Source of the DNA: Fusarium oxysporum f. sp. lycopersici 4287
Lineage: Eukaryota > Ascomycota > Sordariomycetes > Hypocreales > Nectriaceae
Length of the DNA: 64,000 nt
Direction: 5' to 3'
NCBI RefSeq assembly: GCF_000149955.1
Contig: NC_030995.1
Coordinates: 2,493,548 to 2,557,547 of the forward strand
The notes beneath the pieces were generated by a model. It searched no databases, was not told the DNA's origin, and worked only from the letters and a program-made list of their open reading frames with translations. Shown in pieces: positions 52,661 to 63,544 of this stretch (positions within the stretch are counted from its first letter, which is position 1; each line of letters begins with the position of its first letter). The position numbers were made by a program, and so were the translations under genes.

Positions 52661-54107
52661 CACGATTGTACGGAATGAAAGACAAAGTAGTAAACCAGCC
52701 TAACGCGCGATATTTTGTGAGAATTGAGAATGGAAGAAAACAGCGGGTGATGCTCTGGTGGCCTCTTTACGAGAGCGAACATTAGCAAGGACTTTCTGCA
52801 CTCTCGTGAGATGGTTCCCCAAAGCATCGGCGCAGGCACTGCCGGCTTGTGCGACGAGCTTACACTGTGACACTGTGCAAAATCTTCTCACTCCATGGAT
52901 GTCATGTCTTGTTGCTTGTTAAATCACGCACTCTCTAAATAGAAGAGAACAGACCACTGATCGCCAACATCACAATATAAGCGCTGATACTGAAACGCGC
53001 ACGAGCTTGTGGATGCTCAACCAACAACGGATTTTCCTGCCGGCCGTGGCCAAGCTCTGGCCCTGCAGAACCTTTTTCGATGATCCTTCTGTTGGTCCGG
53101 GGTAGTGGTCATGACACTCCGCCCTGCGCTGCCTAAGTCCACAAGCCCCTGCATTGATGAACGAGGCTCATTTAGATTAAGTGCCAAGAGATATTTTGTT
53201 AATTATTTATTTAAATAGTAGTTTATTTTGTTAATTAATAATTTATTTCTTATAATTATAATTCTATTCTTAGAAATTTAACTTCAAGGCTTTTAATTAT
53301 TAAATTACTATTAATTAATAAAGTTATCTACCTAAGGTATTTTTAATATAACCCAGCTTATCTCTAAATAAGGGGTAAAATATTATAACTCTTTTATTTT
53401 AAGAAAAGCAGCTCTTTTAGCCAAAATGGCCTTCTAATTAGCACCCTGCGGTTTAATAATTAGGCAGTATAGCAAAGTCCTTATTCTTAATAAGGCGTTC
53501 ATAGGGTAGTAGACAGGAAGGCCTCACCGCGAAGTCTTAACCAAGGAGATAGGGTTAACTTAAATTCTTCGGCGTATAGATCAGCAGCGAATCAATACTG
53601 GAGCAAGCCCCACCAAATTCCACCTCTCATGCCCACGTCACACATGGAGCACTAAACATGCATTAGACCAGGTGCAACGAGTCCAATGCTAAAGGCCGAA
53701 AACTTTCGGATTAGTACATTTTTGGTAGAAGCGACTAAAAGATGCTGGCTTTGTACCTTTCGCCATAACAAGTTCGCTGACTCATTGTGTGAGTGGCCAG
53801 CTGAATTATTGGCGCGGACGGATCAATAAGTGGCTGACACGTGTTTGTGCTCTTTGGAAATTCCAATTCGAAATTTCAAGGCTGAGATGCATGATTCAGC
53901 GGGGTACAACAGCCAGCTTTCGCTATACACTAACTATAACTAGTATTAATGCCTTGATGTGCAGTCACTAGAGTGGGCTACGGTCAACACAGCCAGTTTT
54001 GACAGCGTCAGCAAGTAAATCAAACCTGGAAAGAAGATTGGGTTAAGCTCTTTCCCTCTTTTTCCCTCTCTCCTTTTTGTGTTGAGCGATAAATATTCGT
54101 CATCGCA
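52661..54107. other. Intergenic with AT-rich block
   Basis: No gene. About 53165-53420 is extremely AT-rich and looks like a RIP-degraded element; the rest is ordinary. The last 100 bp before 54108 form the leader of the TPR-CHAT gene. Confidence 0.5.
53165..53420. repeat. AT-rich, probably RIP-degraded DNA
   Basis: Nearly all A and T, with TTAATTAAT-like runs. Base use is sharply unlike flanking DNA. Element identity cannot be read. Confidence 0.5.
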
Positions 54108-57100
54108 ATGATGGAAGACCATGAAATGCCTATCCAGGCCGCAGAGCAACCTGTCAGCAGAGACTTGCACGATTCGGGTAGACAAGCGAATTTGAATTCC
54201 ATTGGAAACAAGTTGATCGACAGATTCCTGCAGTCAGGCGCAATAGATGATCTCGAGAAATCCATCGCCATCGGGCGAGATGTGATACGAACAACTCCAC
54301 AGGAACATCCAAATCTAACAGAACTACAAAACAATCTCGCAATCCGCCTTAGTTATAGGTTTTCGCAAACAGGCAGAATGGAGGACCTGGCAGAAGCTAT
54401 CCAGATTGAACGGCATATCGTTAATGTGATTCCTTCAGACCATCCACGACGATCCACATACCTTAATAACCTTGGAGAACTGCTCGGAGAAAAATACGGA
54501 ACGACCGGAATGCGAAATGATCTAGATGAAGCTATTCAGATCATACAGCAAGGTATAGACGCAAATCATGGACATCACACGCTGCAAGTAGCACTGTTAT
54601 GTAACCTCGCTTCTCGACTGGGTAATCGATATTCATTAACAGGAGCTATGACTGATCTAGAGGAAGCGATAAAGACAGGACGAGAAGCTGTCAAGGCATG
54701 TCGCATGGACCAACCTGAACGACGAGTGTGCTTGAACAACCTTGGAATACGCCTGAGCCATAGGTATGGCAGAACAGGTCAAATAGATGATCTTGAAGAG
54801 TCCATCCAGTTTGGACGGGAGGTTATCAAGGATATTCCTCAAGGACACCCGAATCTAGCAGAATGGTTGAATAACCTCGCAGTCCGCATTGGCTTTCGGT
54901 ACACCAGATATGGGGCAGTGGAAGATCTGGGGGAGTCAATTCAACTTGGACGAAAGGCCATCGAAAATACCTCAGCAAATGATCGACGACAAGCAGCATA
55001 CCTGAATCATCTTGCAAATAGACTTGGAGATGAATATTTAAGAACGAATAATGCGGAATATCTGAGAGAAGCTATTGAACACGCGGAACAAGCAGTAAAA
55101 ATAACCACAGAAGACCATCCCAACCGAGCAGCGTGGTTAAATGATCTTGGAGTTCTATTAGGCGAAAGATTTTCTAGCACGGGGACAATAGACGACCTGG
55201 AACAAGCCATTGAGATCGGACGAAGAGCGGTTGGCGCGACTCTACCCAGCCACCCTGACTATGCAGGACGGTTAAATACTCTAGGAGGCCTACTCAGTGA
55301 TAGGTATTCCAGGACTGGAGAAGCAGCAGATCTTGACGATTCCATCGAAATTGGACGTCAAACATTAGTGGCGACTCCAGAAGATCATCCAGATCAAGCA
55401 GCCTTTCTCAATAATCTAAGCCTACGCCTTGGACTTCGATACTCAAGAACAGGTACGATGGACATCCTTCAAGAAGCCATCTGCCATGGGCAACAAGCCG
55501 TGCAAAAGACCCCATCAGACCACCCAGAACGATCGGGGCGCATAGGCAATCTAGGAATACTTCTTGGAAAGAGGTATTTTCACACAGGAGGAATGGACGA
55601 TTTAGAAGATGCCATTCGATACCATCGACAAGCCCTGGAAGCGACTCCGCTAAACCATTCTAGACGCTCTGCATGCTTGAACAACCTTGCTCAGCATCTT
55701 AAATACAGATATTTAAGAACACAATCTCTTAGCGATCTCGAGGAATCAATCGAACTGGGACAAGAGGCAGTTGACACGACACCATCGCAACATCCTAATC
55801 GAGTAAGAAGACTAGATAACCTTGCGGACTCATTTGGACGGCGACACTCCAGAACAGGACACATGAACGACCTTGAAAAGGCCATCCAGATTGAGCGGGA
55901 AGTTATTAAAGTGACTCCAGACAACCACCCGGATCAGCCGGCGTACCTGAATAATCTTGGAATACGTTTGAGTCATAAATTCTCTAAGACAAATCAGACA
56001 AGCGACCTTGAAGAGGCCATCCGAATTGGGCGAATGGCTATTGAATATACTGCCCAAGACAATCCAAGTCAAGCGGGATGGCGGAATAATCTTTGCATTT
56101 GGCTTCGCGACAGCTTCTTGCAAACAGAAGTAATGACAGAACTTGATGAAGCCATTTGTCATGCGAGAAAAGCTGTGGAAGCGACGCCAAAGAGCCATCT
56201 TGATCGAGCAGGGCGTTTGACTAATTTAGGAGTTCTGCTTGGTACGCGTTATTGTAGAACGACATCCGAAGAGAATCTCGAAGAGTCTATTACCTGCTTC
56301 CATCAGGCACTGACTCAAGTTTCGTCGCCAGTACTCAGTCGTATTCGTGCCGGTATACTCTGTGTACATTACTTAGCTGTCAAGCCTGATTGGCATCAAG
56401 CGTATGAGATCGCAGGAGTTTCGATGAATCTCGTACCACTGTTGTCTCCACAATCACTTGAAAATTCGGATAAGCAGTACGTGCTTAGCCAAATTGCTGG
56501 CTTCGCCTCCGATGCAGCTGCAGTGGCTATGGAAGCAGGAAAAGGGCCGTTGCGCGCGCTTGATTTCCTCGAGCAAGGCCGTGGCGTGCTTGCCACATCT
56601 ATTGAGATGCGAGCTGATGTTGAGGACTTGCGACAGAAGCATCCTGCCCTGGCGACAGACTTCGCGCACCTTCAAGATGAACTCGAAAATCGAACTACAA
56701 CCAAAAGCGATAATGAATCAAAGTCTTCTCCGATCACTGCGCCGGACAATTGTTATCAGGCCAACAGAGAGATCAACAGGTTGCTGATAACTATTCGACA
56801 AAAAACAGGTTTCGAGCGGTTCTTACTACCCCCGAGCGAAGTAGAGATGCGGAATGCAGCGGAATGCGGTCCCATTATTGTAATTAACACAAGCAAATAC
56901 CGCAGTGACGCGCTCCTTATTGAGCAGGAACAAGTCAGGACCGTAGCCCTGTCACAGTTAGACTACTCTAGGATGCAATCCAGGGCAAAGAGTGGTGACC
57001 TAGGAAGTTCACACGCCCTAGCGTGGCTGTGGGATGGGATTGCTGAACCGATTCTGAGTGCTTTAGGGATTACAGAGCCTCCAGCCGACGACGACTGGCC

Positions 57101-58022
57101 TCATGTTTGGTGGATCCCCACGGGTCTTCTGACCCGATTCCCTCTCCATGCAGCCGGGCGTCATGGCGGAAGTTCCTTCGAGACAGTGCTTGATAGGGTT
57201 TTGTCGTCTTATGGCTCGTCAGTAAAAGCCATCATCCACGCCCGCCAACGCCCTCTTGTCATATCCTCTTCTTCAAGTGCACTTGTGGTGGCCATGGACA
57301 GCACTCCCGAGTGCTCTCCCTTGCCTTTTGCATCCAAAGAGTTGAAAATGTTGTTGGGCATTTACAAGTCTATGGCAATTAGCGCTCTTGAAGTAGGACG
57401 GCGCGTCAACGACGTCATGTCGCAAATGCTACAGTGCGAGATATTCCATTTCGCGGGACATGGACAAACCGACAACCATGATCCTTCGAAAAGCAATTTG
57501 ATCTTGGAAGACGGAAAGCTCATGGTGGCGAACCTTCTTGAGCAGAATCTCCGCAAAAATTCTCCATTCCTCGCTTACCTGTCAGCCTGTGGGACGGGCC
57601 GAGTTCATAATGAGCGCTTCTTCGATGAAAGCATACACTTAATTAGTGCCTTCCAGTTGGCAGGATTTCGCCATGTTATTGGTACCTTGTGGGAAGTCAA
57701 TGATAGATTGTGCGTGGATATGGCAAGAATTACTTATGAAGAGATAAGAGATAGTGGGATGACAGACAAATCGGTATGTCTGGGATTACACAAAGCTGCT
57801 AGAGAACTTCGACGGCGTTCGTCTAGTGCACAAACCAATACTGCAAGTAAAGGGTCATCCTACAGCAATGGGAGGTCTCTGGAGGTGGCAACAGGAGCCC
57901 AGGGGGGAGATAATAAGGATTTGAATGTTGATAAAGTGCCCAGAGATATTGTTTCGTACGACGACGACGACGAAGAGATATGTTTACCGCATTGGGTTCC
58001 ATATGTACATTTTGGTATTTAA
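54108..58022 (+). CDS. TPR-CHAT protein (caspase-like protease domain)
   Basis: Single 3.9 kb exon, 1304 residues. Residues about 28-747 are sixteen back-to-back 45-residue TPR-type repeats with core NNLGxxLxxRYxRTG..DLEEAIxxGRxAV..TPxDHP. A helical linker follows (GKGPLRALDFLEQGRGVLA), then a CHAT domain (about 900-1235). The caspase-like dyad is His1118 in HFAGHG and Cys1161 in LSACGTG; TLWEVND and the A-x-x-F-x-x-AGFRHVIG segment are also typical. CHAT proteins are cysteine proteases related to HetF, separase and caspases; the repeats probably sense a ligand or partner. The C-terminal 60 residues are Ser-rich then acidic (YDDDDEE). The gene lies between AT-rich RIP-marked stretches and lacks introns, unlike most neighbours. 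Substrate unknown. Confidence 0.92.
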   Translation: MMEDHEMPIQAAEQPVSRDLHDSGRQANLNSIGNKLIDRFLQSGAIDDLEKSIAIGRDVIRTTPQEHPNLTELQNNLAIRLSYRFSQTGRMEDLAEAIQIERHIVNVIPSDHPRRSTYLNNLGELLGEKYGTTGMRNDLDEAIQIIQQGIDANHGHHTLQVALLCNLASRLGNRYSLTGAMTDLEEAIKTGREAVKACRMDQPERRVCLNNLGIRLSHRYGRTGQIDDLEESIQFGREVIKDIPQGHPNLAEWLNNLAVRIGFRYTRYGAVEDLGESIQLGRKAIENTSANDRRQAAYLNHLANRLGDEYLRTNNAEYLREAIEHAEQAVKITTEDHPNRAAWLNDLGVLLGERFSSTGTIDDLEQAIEIGRRAVGATLPSHPDYAGRLNTLGGLLSDRYSRTGEAADLDDSIEIGRQTLVATPEDHPDQAAFLNNLSLRLGLRYSRTGTMDILQEAICHGQQAVQKTPSDHPERSGRIGNLGILLGKRYFHTGGMDDLEDAIRYHRQALEATPLNHSRRSACLNNLAQHLKYRYLRTQSLSDLEESIELGQEAVDTTPSQHPNRVRRLDNLADSFGRRHSRTGHMNDLEKAIQIEREVIKVTPDNHPDQPAYLNNLGIRLSHKFSKTNQTSDLEEAIRIGRMAIEYTAQDNPSQAGWRNNLCIWLRDSFLQTEVMTELDEAICHARKAVEATPKSHLDRAGRLTNLGVLLGTRYCRTTSEENLEESITCFHQALTQVSSPVLSRIRAGILCVHYLAVKPDWHQAYEIAGVSMNLVPLLSPQSLENSDKQYVLSQIAGFASDAAAVAMEAGKGPLRALDFLEQGRGVLATSIEMRADVEDLRQKHPALATDFAHLQDELENRTTTKSDNESKSSPITAPDNCYQANREINRLLITIRQKTGFERFLLPPSEVEMRNAAECGPIIVINTSKYRSDALLIEQEQVRTVALSQLDYSRMQSRAKSGDLGSSHALAWLWDGIAEPILSALGITEPPADDDWPHVWWIPTGLLTRFPLHAAGRHGGSSFETVLDRVLSSYGSSVKAIIHARQRPLVISSSSSALVVAMDSTPECSPLPFASKELKMLLGIYKSMAISALEVGRRVNDVMSQMLQCEIFHFAGHGQTDNHDPSKSNLILEDGKLMVANLLEQNLRKNSPFLAYLSACGTGRVHNERFFDESIHLISAFQLAGFRHVIGTLWEVNDRLCVDMARITYEEIRDSGMTDKSVCLGLHKAARELRRRSSSAQTNTASKGSSYSNGRSLEVATGAQGGDNKDLNVDKVPRDIVSYDDDDEEICLPHWVPYVHFGI

Positions 58023-58287
58023 TTAAAAATAATTTAGAATTTACTTTATAAGTTCGTCCTAAAAGGCATATTTATAGACATTTAAAGTCTTAAGAATTTA
58101 ACTAATAATAACCTTTATATACAATCAAAGTATTTATAATTAAGTATTTTAAAGCCTTAGTGGTAATTGCCTTAAGATGGTGATAATGGAGAGAGCATTT
58201 AGCATGCCAAGGACAGGGAAAATATCTTTTTTATGCTTATAAATTAAGGCCACTTATGTAATTAGATCTTAAGGTTTAATAACTATA

Positions 58288-58350
58288 TAATCTGCTAAGA
58301 CTTAATATTAAGGTTATTATATTTTCTTTAATATAATATATAATATCTTA
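58288..58350. repeat. RIP-mutated repeat copy (A/T-shifted)
   Basis: Aligns to 58452-58515 with one single-base gap in a T-run. About 14 substitutions, nearly all with A or T here where the other copy has G or C; no purine-to-pyrimidine changes were seen outside the T-run. Confidence 0.7.
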
Positions 58351-58451
58351 ACCCAAGTGTTATTCAACTGTGTTTATCCTCAACTTGTGTTTCTCCCACT
58401 GCGTTGTCTTGGGACCTGATCCAATCTTTAAGGTTCAAGGCAGCAGCTGTG

Positions 58452-58515
58452 TAATCTGCTGAGACTTAACATTAAGGTTATTGTGTTTTTTTTTGGCGTA
58501 GTGTATGACGCCTTA
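58452..58515. repeat. Less mutated partner of the RIP pair
   Basis: Keeps G/C at the positions that are A/T in 58288-58350; direct orientation, 164 bp downstream. Confidence 0.7.
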
Positions 58516-60071
58516 TATTGTGTTGTGTTGAAAACAAACACCTTATTTTGTTATCTTGCTTTAACGCCTTTGGCTTTACTTTACGCGTTGCTTGACAGGC
58601 ATTTTGACTTTTAAATCTTTTTTCTTTTTTTTTTTCCCTTTTTATTTCTTTTTTTTTTTATCTTATAATAACCCTTAATTTAAATAGTATGATATTTATA
58701 TTAGTAATTTAATTAACTTAATTGTATATTTTAACTCTATAAATTATATTTAACATAAATTATTACTACTACCTAATATAATACTATTAATAAGTGGGAA
58801 AGAAAGCGCATTTTGAAAGTGAGAGTATTGTAAGACTGAAAGGAGAGCTAGGCTTTTGAATACAAAAATTGTTGATATAGAAAGCAACAGTAGTGACTGC
58901 CTTTCAGTCAACTAGTTTAAAGAAAAATGAATCAGTAAAAAGCTATCGGAAGCGGGAACCTTGGACTACCAGAATTTCAGCATTCAGTAATAAAACGGGA
59001 CCATCACTCACGGTAAGGAGCAAGGACTAGGGGCTGGCAGGCCATCAACTTCACGCTTCGCATTGACGCAAGACTAGTTGCTGCAGGCCTCTGCAAACTG
59101 TTGCAGAAAAACACAGTTCATTGGGGCTTATGGTGCTCAAAATACCAACAGTTGTTTCATAAAAAGCTGCGCCTGATTACGCCAAGAGAAAATATTTGCG
59201 AATCCGAGACTGGAAGCACTACCAACAACAAGCATAGCAGTAAATCAGCGCTGGGTCTGGCGAGCTGTTGCATGTCCGAGATCAGCAGTATGCCTTGTGA
59301 GTAAGGTCTTTGGACCAACAAAAAAAACCTAAAATGGGCCTGAAACGAGCTTTGATGATCTTAACGACTGAGAAAGGATCTGAACCTTGGTAGCATAACA
59401 AAAGTTCAAAAAGCGGCCAGTGCAGTTACATCTGTTGGCTGCACGTCTTCGCACCCTTGCTATCCCGTCTTCAAAGGCGCTCATATCCTTGCCCACCCAG
59501 GCTCACCTTTAAGCATAAACACAATAAGAATCGATAAATCACTCAACATAGTTTCGGTTAGAGGGGTGACCTCGGGTTGATCATCTGATAATGGCCGGTG
59601 AAGATCGTGTCAACGTAAGGGTACCGTTAAGCTTCTCCACTGATATTCGGTACCCGGTTTTTATGATCAGACATGGAACTCCTGGCTCCATAAGTACATG
59701 AAGATGGAGAGTACTGAGTTTATTCTTCTTAGACCTCAACCAACAAACAACTCGGCGGGGCACATGCAGGCAGCAGATTAGGATGAACGTGCAATGCGTT
59801 ATTTTACATGGCACTTGCAATTTCGAGGCGCAGTCGCAATGACACCCTCGTTTCATGATGTGAGCTACCAACATCCTGTTGATGATGTATCTGCTGTCCT
59901 CGGAATAATGGAGTTCATGAGTCGTGCGAAACGGCCTTGTGAGATTGTACACCCTTCTGGCTTGGATAGTGTGGTATAATCTCTGTTTCTCATGATCTTA
60001 GACATCTCACTCACGAATACATGTCTGGTCTCTAACTGCGCAATATTGTTCTTGCAACCACCTACGCTATC

Positions 60072-61647
60072 ATGGAGTCTCTCATTTTGTCCTTGTTCTT
60101 TTACTGGGCCATAATCCCCGCTGTGCTCACTCAGGACAGTAAGCCGGGCGCTCCAGTTCATCCTGGACAGCCATCCAACTGCATTGCCTGGCATACTGTC
60201 AAGCAAGGCGACGATTGCGAGACTGTTCCCAGGAGGTACTACATCACCAAAAAAGAGTTCCTGGCTTGGAACCCGACGGTCTCCAAAGACTGTTTGACCA
60301 ACTTCTGGTTGAAGTACGCCTACTGCGTCAGAGTTGATGGTGCCTCGGCTATCTACACTACCGCCAAATCCACTACCACGAGCAACAGTCGCAAATACCC
60401 AGTCAACCAAGGAAAGCATAACTTCAACCACAAAAATGCCCTCAACTGAGGATCTCTCCTCAACAATAACTTCAGCGTCGAGAATAATCTCTAAGTCAAT
60501 AGCCACTACCTCTGCCAATACAACATACTCGGTTCTCAATCCCGTTTCAACGTGGAATATCACCACGCCTACAACAGATGTCACTTGGCCTCCCAAAGCT
60601 ACACAATCTGGGCAGCCAAAAGACCGCAACAAGTGGCATCTCGTCCACGGTCGACAAAGCTGTCGAGATCAACGCCAGGCTGAAGGTCAGCTCGCCACGA
60701 GGGAGTTAAGGTATGTGGCAAAAATTGAGAGACGCGCCGTGCCGTGATTGAGTATGGGGAACTTGAACCACCGTACTTTAGATAAATCTTCTTGGAGGGT
60801 CCACCCCAGGGATGGGTTGAGAAGAGCGTATGGCAGATCATTCAATTGAACTTCAATAGTGCCTTGGAATTAACAGCAAGAACTAAACTTGAAGCCATCA
60901 TGAATTGGCCTGCTCAATTTCCCAGAACCAACGTCTCACAAGCCAACAAAGCTTACGCCTTCCGGCTCAAATTTCACCCCAACACCAACACATGGGCCCA
61001 TGCCCACAGATTGCGTCAACTATCATCAAGCGGAAGCTGATGAGAGCTGTCGCGATATCCTCAAGACGTACAACTACCTCTCTAGAGACCAATTCTTCAA
61101 GTACAACCCAGTACTTGAGAAGAACTGTGATGACCTCTGGAAGGGCAACTGGTACTGCATCGGTGTCAAGAGTGAGCTTCCGATGCCACCGACTGTCACG
61201 ACAACACCCAGTGATGTTCCCAGGGGCAGCCCCAAGGACTGCAAAGCCTGGTACTACACTACTGGTGGAGAAACATGTGAGCAACTGGCGAACATGTTTG
61301 GGACGTTCAGTATCAAGGGTCTCATCGCGATGAATCCATCAGTTCTAGACGACTGTGGTGATATTGAAGATAACACTTGGTACTGTGTCGCTGGCCCCGA
61401 TACTCCTACGACCAGAACCGCAGACGTGACAGCGTCTACTCGACCTGCAACAGCTATGCCAACCCAGTCAGGCATAGCAACTGGCTGCGAGAGATACTGG
61501 CTTGTTTCAAAGAAGGATACATGCAAGTCCATTCGGCGAGCCAACAGTATCTCATTGGAAAAGCTCCTTACCTGGAATCCAGCTTTAGGCAGTACATGCA
61601 GCGGGCTGAAGCCTGATTCTTATGTTTGCGTGAACGTGGGGGCATAG
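60072..61647 (+). pseudogene. Multi-LysM secreted protein, decayed
   Basis: Frame at 60072 starts with a signal peptide (MESLILSLFFYWAIIPAVLT) and an intact LysM (CIAWHTVKQGDDCETV to WLKYAYCVRV). Within the Ser/Thr linker near 60380-60430 the reading frame shifts: the linker goes on in the frame of 60334. There a second LysM (NKWHLVHGRQSCRD) is degraded and hits stops near 60745 and 60904. From 60910 the same frame resumes with a Pro/Thr linker and three complete LysM modules (61000-61647), each with paired Cys and an NP motif (KYNPVLEKNC, AMNPSVLDDC, TWNPALGSTC). LysM modules bind chitin; secreted fungal forms can shield hyphae or hide chitin from hosts. The 3' part alone lacks a signal peptide, so the gene is probably non-functional. 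Confidence 0.75.
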
Positions 61648-62032
61648 TGGTGTTCAATTTTTAGTTCCTTTCGATGGGTTTGGAGAGTTGCTGCTGATGG
61701 AAGAGATGTGATTAATGGAGATTGCGCCAAACCTGTCAATTCGTATTGCCTGAGAACCTTTACAACTGTGATTGTTTCGTATAGTAAGAGTCTTCTAACA
61801 GGAGTGCGTGTCCATTGACATTCAGAGTTGAAACCCGCCACAGTATGTACTGGCTTGTGCAGCTGTTGACAAGTCAAGAATGGCACAGTGTAGCTCCTGG
61901 TCAGCACAGTACGAGGTTTCAATCTCTTTATAAAGCCCAGTCCTCTCCACCTTCTCGTCCCAAGTCCTGATCTGCAACAACTGGCCAACTTTTCTTATGC
62001 AGATTCCCCACCATGCATCATCATTTTAAAGC
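61648..62032. other. Intergenic
   Basis: Nothing is seen beyond the leader of the next gene. Confidence 0.4.
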
Positions 62033-63284
62033 ATGGTTAGCATCAAAAAGATCGAATCGAATCTAAATAAAAGCAAAAGCTCTGTCGCTGAGCCAGAAAT
62101 ACCTTTACTTCCAAATCCGCGATCGCGCTTATTGACGCCCTCGCCTTCAACAGAAGATATTGCAACGCAAGCACAAATTGCACCTGTCTTCACATTACCA
62201 CCCGAATTAAGGCGGAAAATACTAGACGAAGCGTTTGATGATCGGACAATTCACATAGATCTCGTCCTGAAATATCCGTTGAGGCTACAAAGATCCGACA
62301 GAAGGTATCCAGAGCATAGGTTCACAACAAATTATGGCCACTGCTGGCCGGAAACATCTGGAAACCTATGCCTAGATAGGAGTCAGCCGAAGCACTGGCA
62401 ATGGAGGGGCTGTGTATGCCATCGCCTCCCACCACCCCAATATTGCCGGGACGAGACTGTCCCAGGTTGGGAACAGCCTGCTGACGACTTTTGCTGCGAA
62501 GGCGAGTCGCATCATTGCGAGCTATGGGTCAAAACTCTCAAAGATCCAAAATGCTGTTTCAAGGGGGTTATGGGATGGCTTCTTTCTTGCCGCCAAGCGT
62601 GTGTTCCTTTATATAGACCTCTACTCCCCTCGTGCTAACTAGTCTGCCTACAGCTATGTGGAGGGCGTCGAGGTGCTTTATGGTACAAATACGGTTCATC
62701 TTGGAAGCAAGGCTCTGCTTGATAACTTATCGGCACTTCTACTTCCTCAACGACTTTCAATCATCCCAGGCCTCGAGGATGTTTGGTCTGTCGGTACACA
62801 TGAACATCAAGGCAGGGCAGCTCCAAACCAACACCAGTTAGAGAAGATACTGCACGTTCTTGACACACAGTTCCCAAGCTTATCCATCCTTCACCTAGGT
62901 ATCAGACTAGATCTCCCCATAGTCCAGATGGTAAACAGCCGACCTACTATGCAACGGGCGTATCTCGATGGAATGCTCAGGATACTGGACGAGTTCGTCA
63001 AGCGACGAAAAGGTTGTCTCCGTAAACCATTCATATTGTCCATCACAACATCTGCCTGGAGAGATTTAGAGCGATGCATTCGCACGGGTGGTTACCCTGG
63101 AATGTGGCTATCGTGCAGTCGGATCTGGCGCTGCTTGTTGCCCGGTTCAAAAGTCACAAGTGGAAGTGATGAGAATCAGAATGCTACTGCGGACAAAGGA
63201 TATTGGACCTGGAGAGACCATGATGCTATTCGCAGGTCTGCGAATTCAATGGGACGCGGACATCTACTGCCACATACGCTGTAA
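62033..63284 (+). CDS. DUF7730-like (F-box-adjacent type) fungal protein, copy 1
   Basis: Predicted 398 residues from exons 62033-62598 and 62654-63284 (55 bp intron GTGTGT..CTACAG). The start of the domain is FTLPPELRRKILDEAF, resembling a short F-box-like motif. It continues with WQWRGCVCHRLPPP and a Cys-rich stretch, then MGWLLSCRQAYVEGVEVLYGTN across the junction. This order matches a large family of fungal proteins of unknown role, often annotated DUF7730. The end (SRIWRCL..DKGYWTWRDHD) also fits. A close paralogue begins at 63545 in the same direction, so the pair arose by tandem duplication. Confidence 0.75.
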
Positions 63285-63544
63285 TAGTATAATGTTAGAC
63301 TACGAAGTAGAAGTGTAAATAATGAGAATATTTCCAGTTCCTTTTTAAAAACATATCTTACCTTATGAATATTTATGTCCTATTTGCGCCGACCGCGCTG
63401 CTGTGTCATCCATAACCCTGCCGCTTCTTGGCCAACAAGTCAAGTGACGCGCCAGCCGCATATAAAAAGCGCAGATCCCTCCGCTATCTCCCCCTCTGCA
63501 TCTCACGACCAACACCGCACCACCCAACGCTTTTCCCCGCCATC
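63285..63544. promoter_or_regulatory. Promoter of second DUF7730-like gene
   Basis: TATAAAAAG at 63461-63469 lies about 84 bp before the ATG at 63545. No other feature. Confidence 0.5.

Larger units (their letters stand above)
58023..60071. other. AT-rich, RIP-marked intergenic region
   Basis: No gene. 58023-58360 and 58600-58800 are strongly AT-rich, with T-runs near 58610-58660. Two related copies at 58288-58350 and 58452-58515 show RIP-type differences. The part after 58900 has normal composition and holds nothing I can name. Confidence 0.5.
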
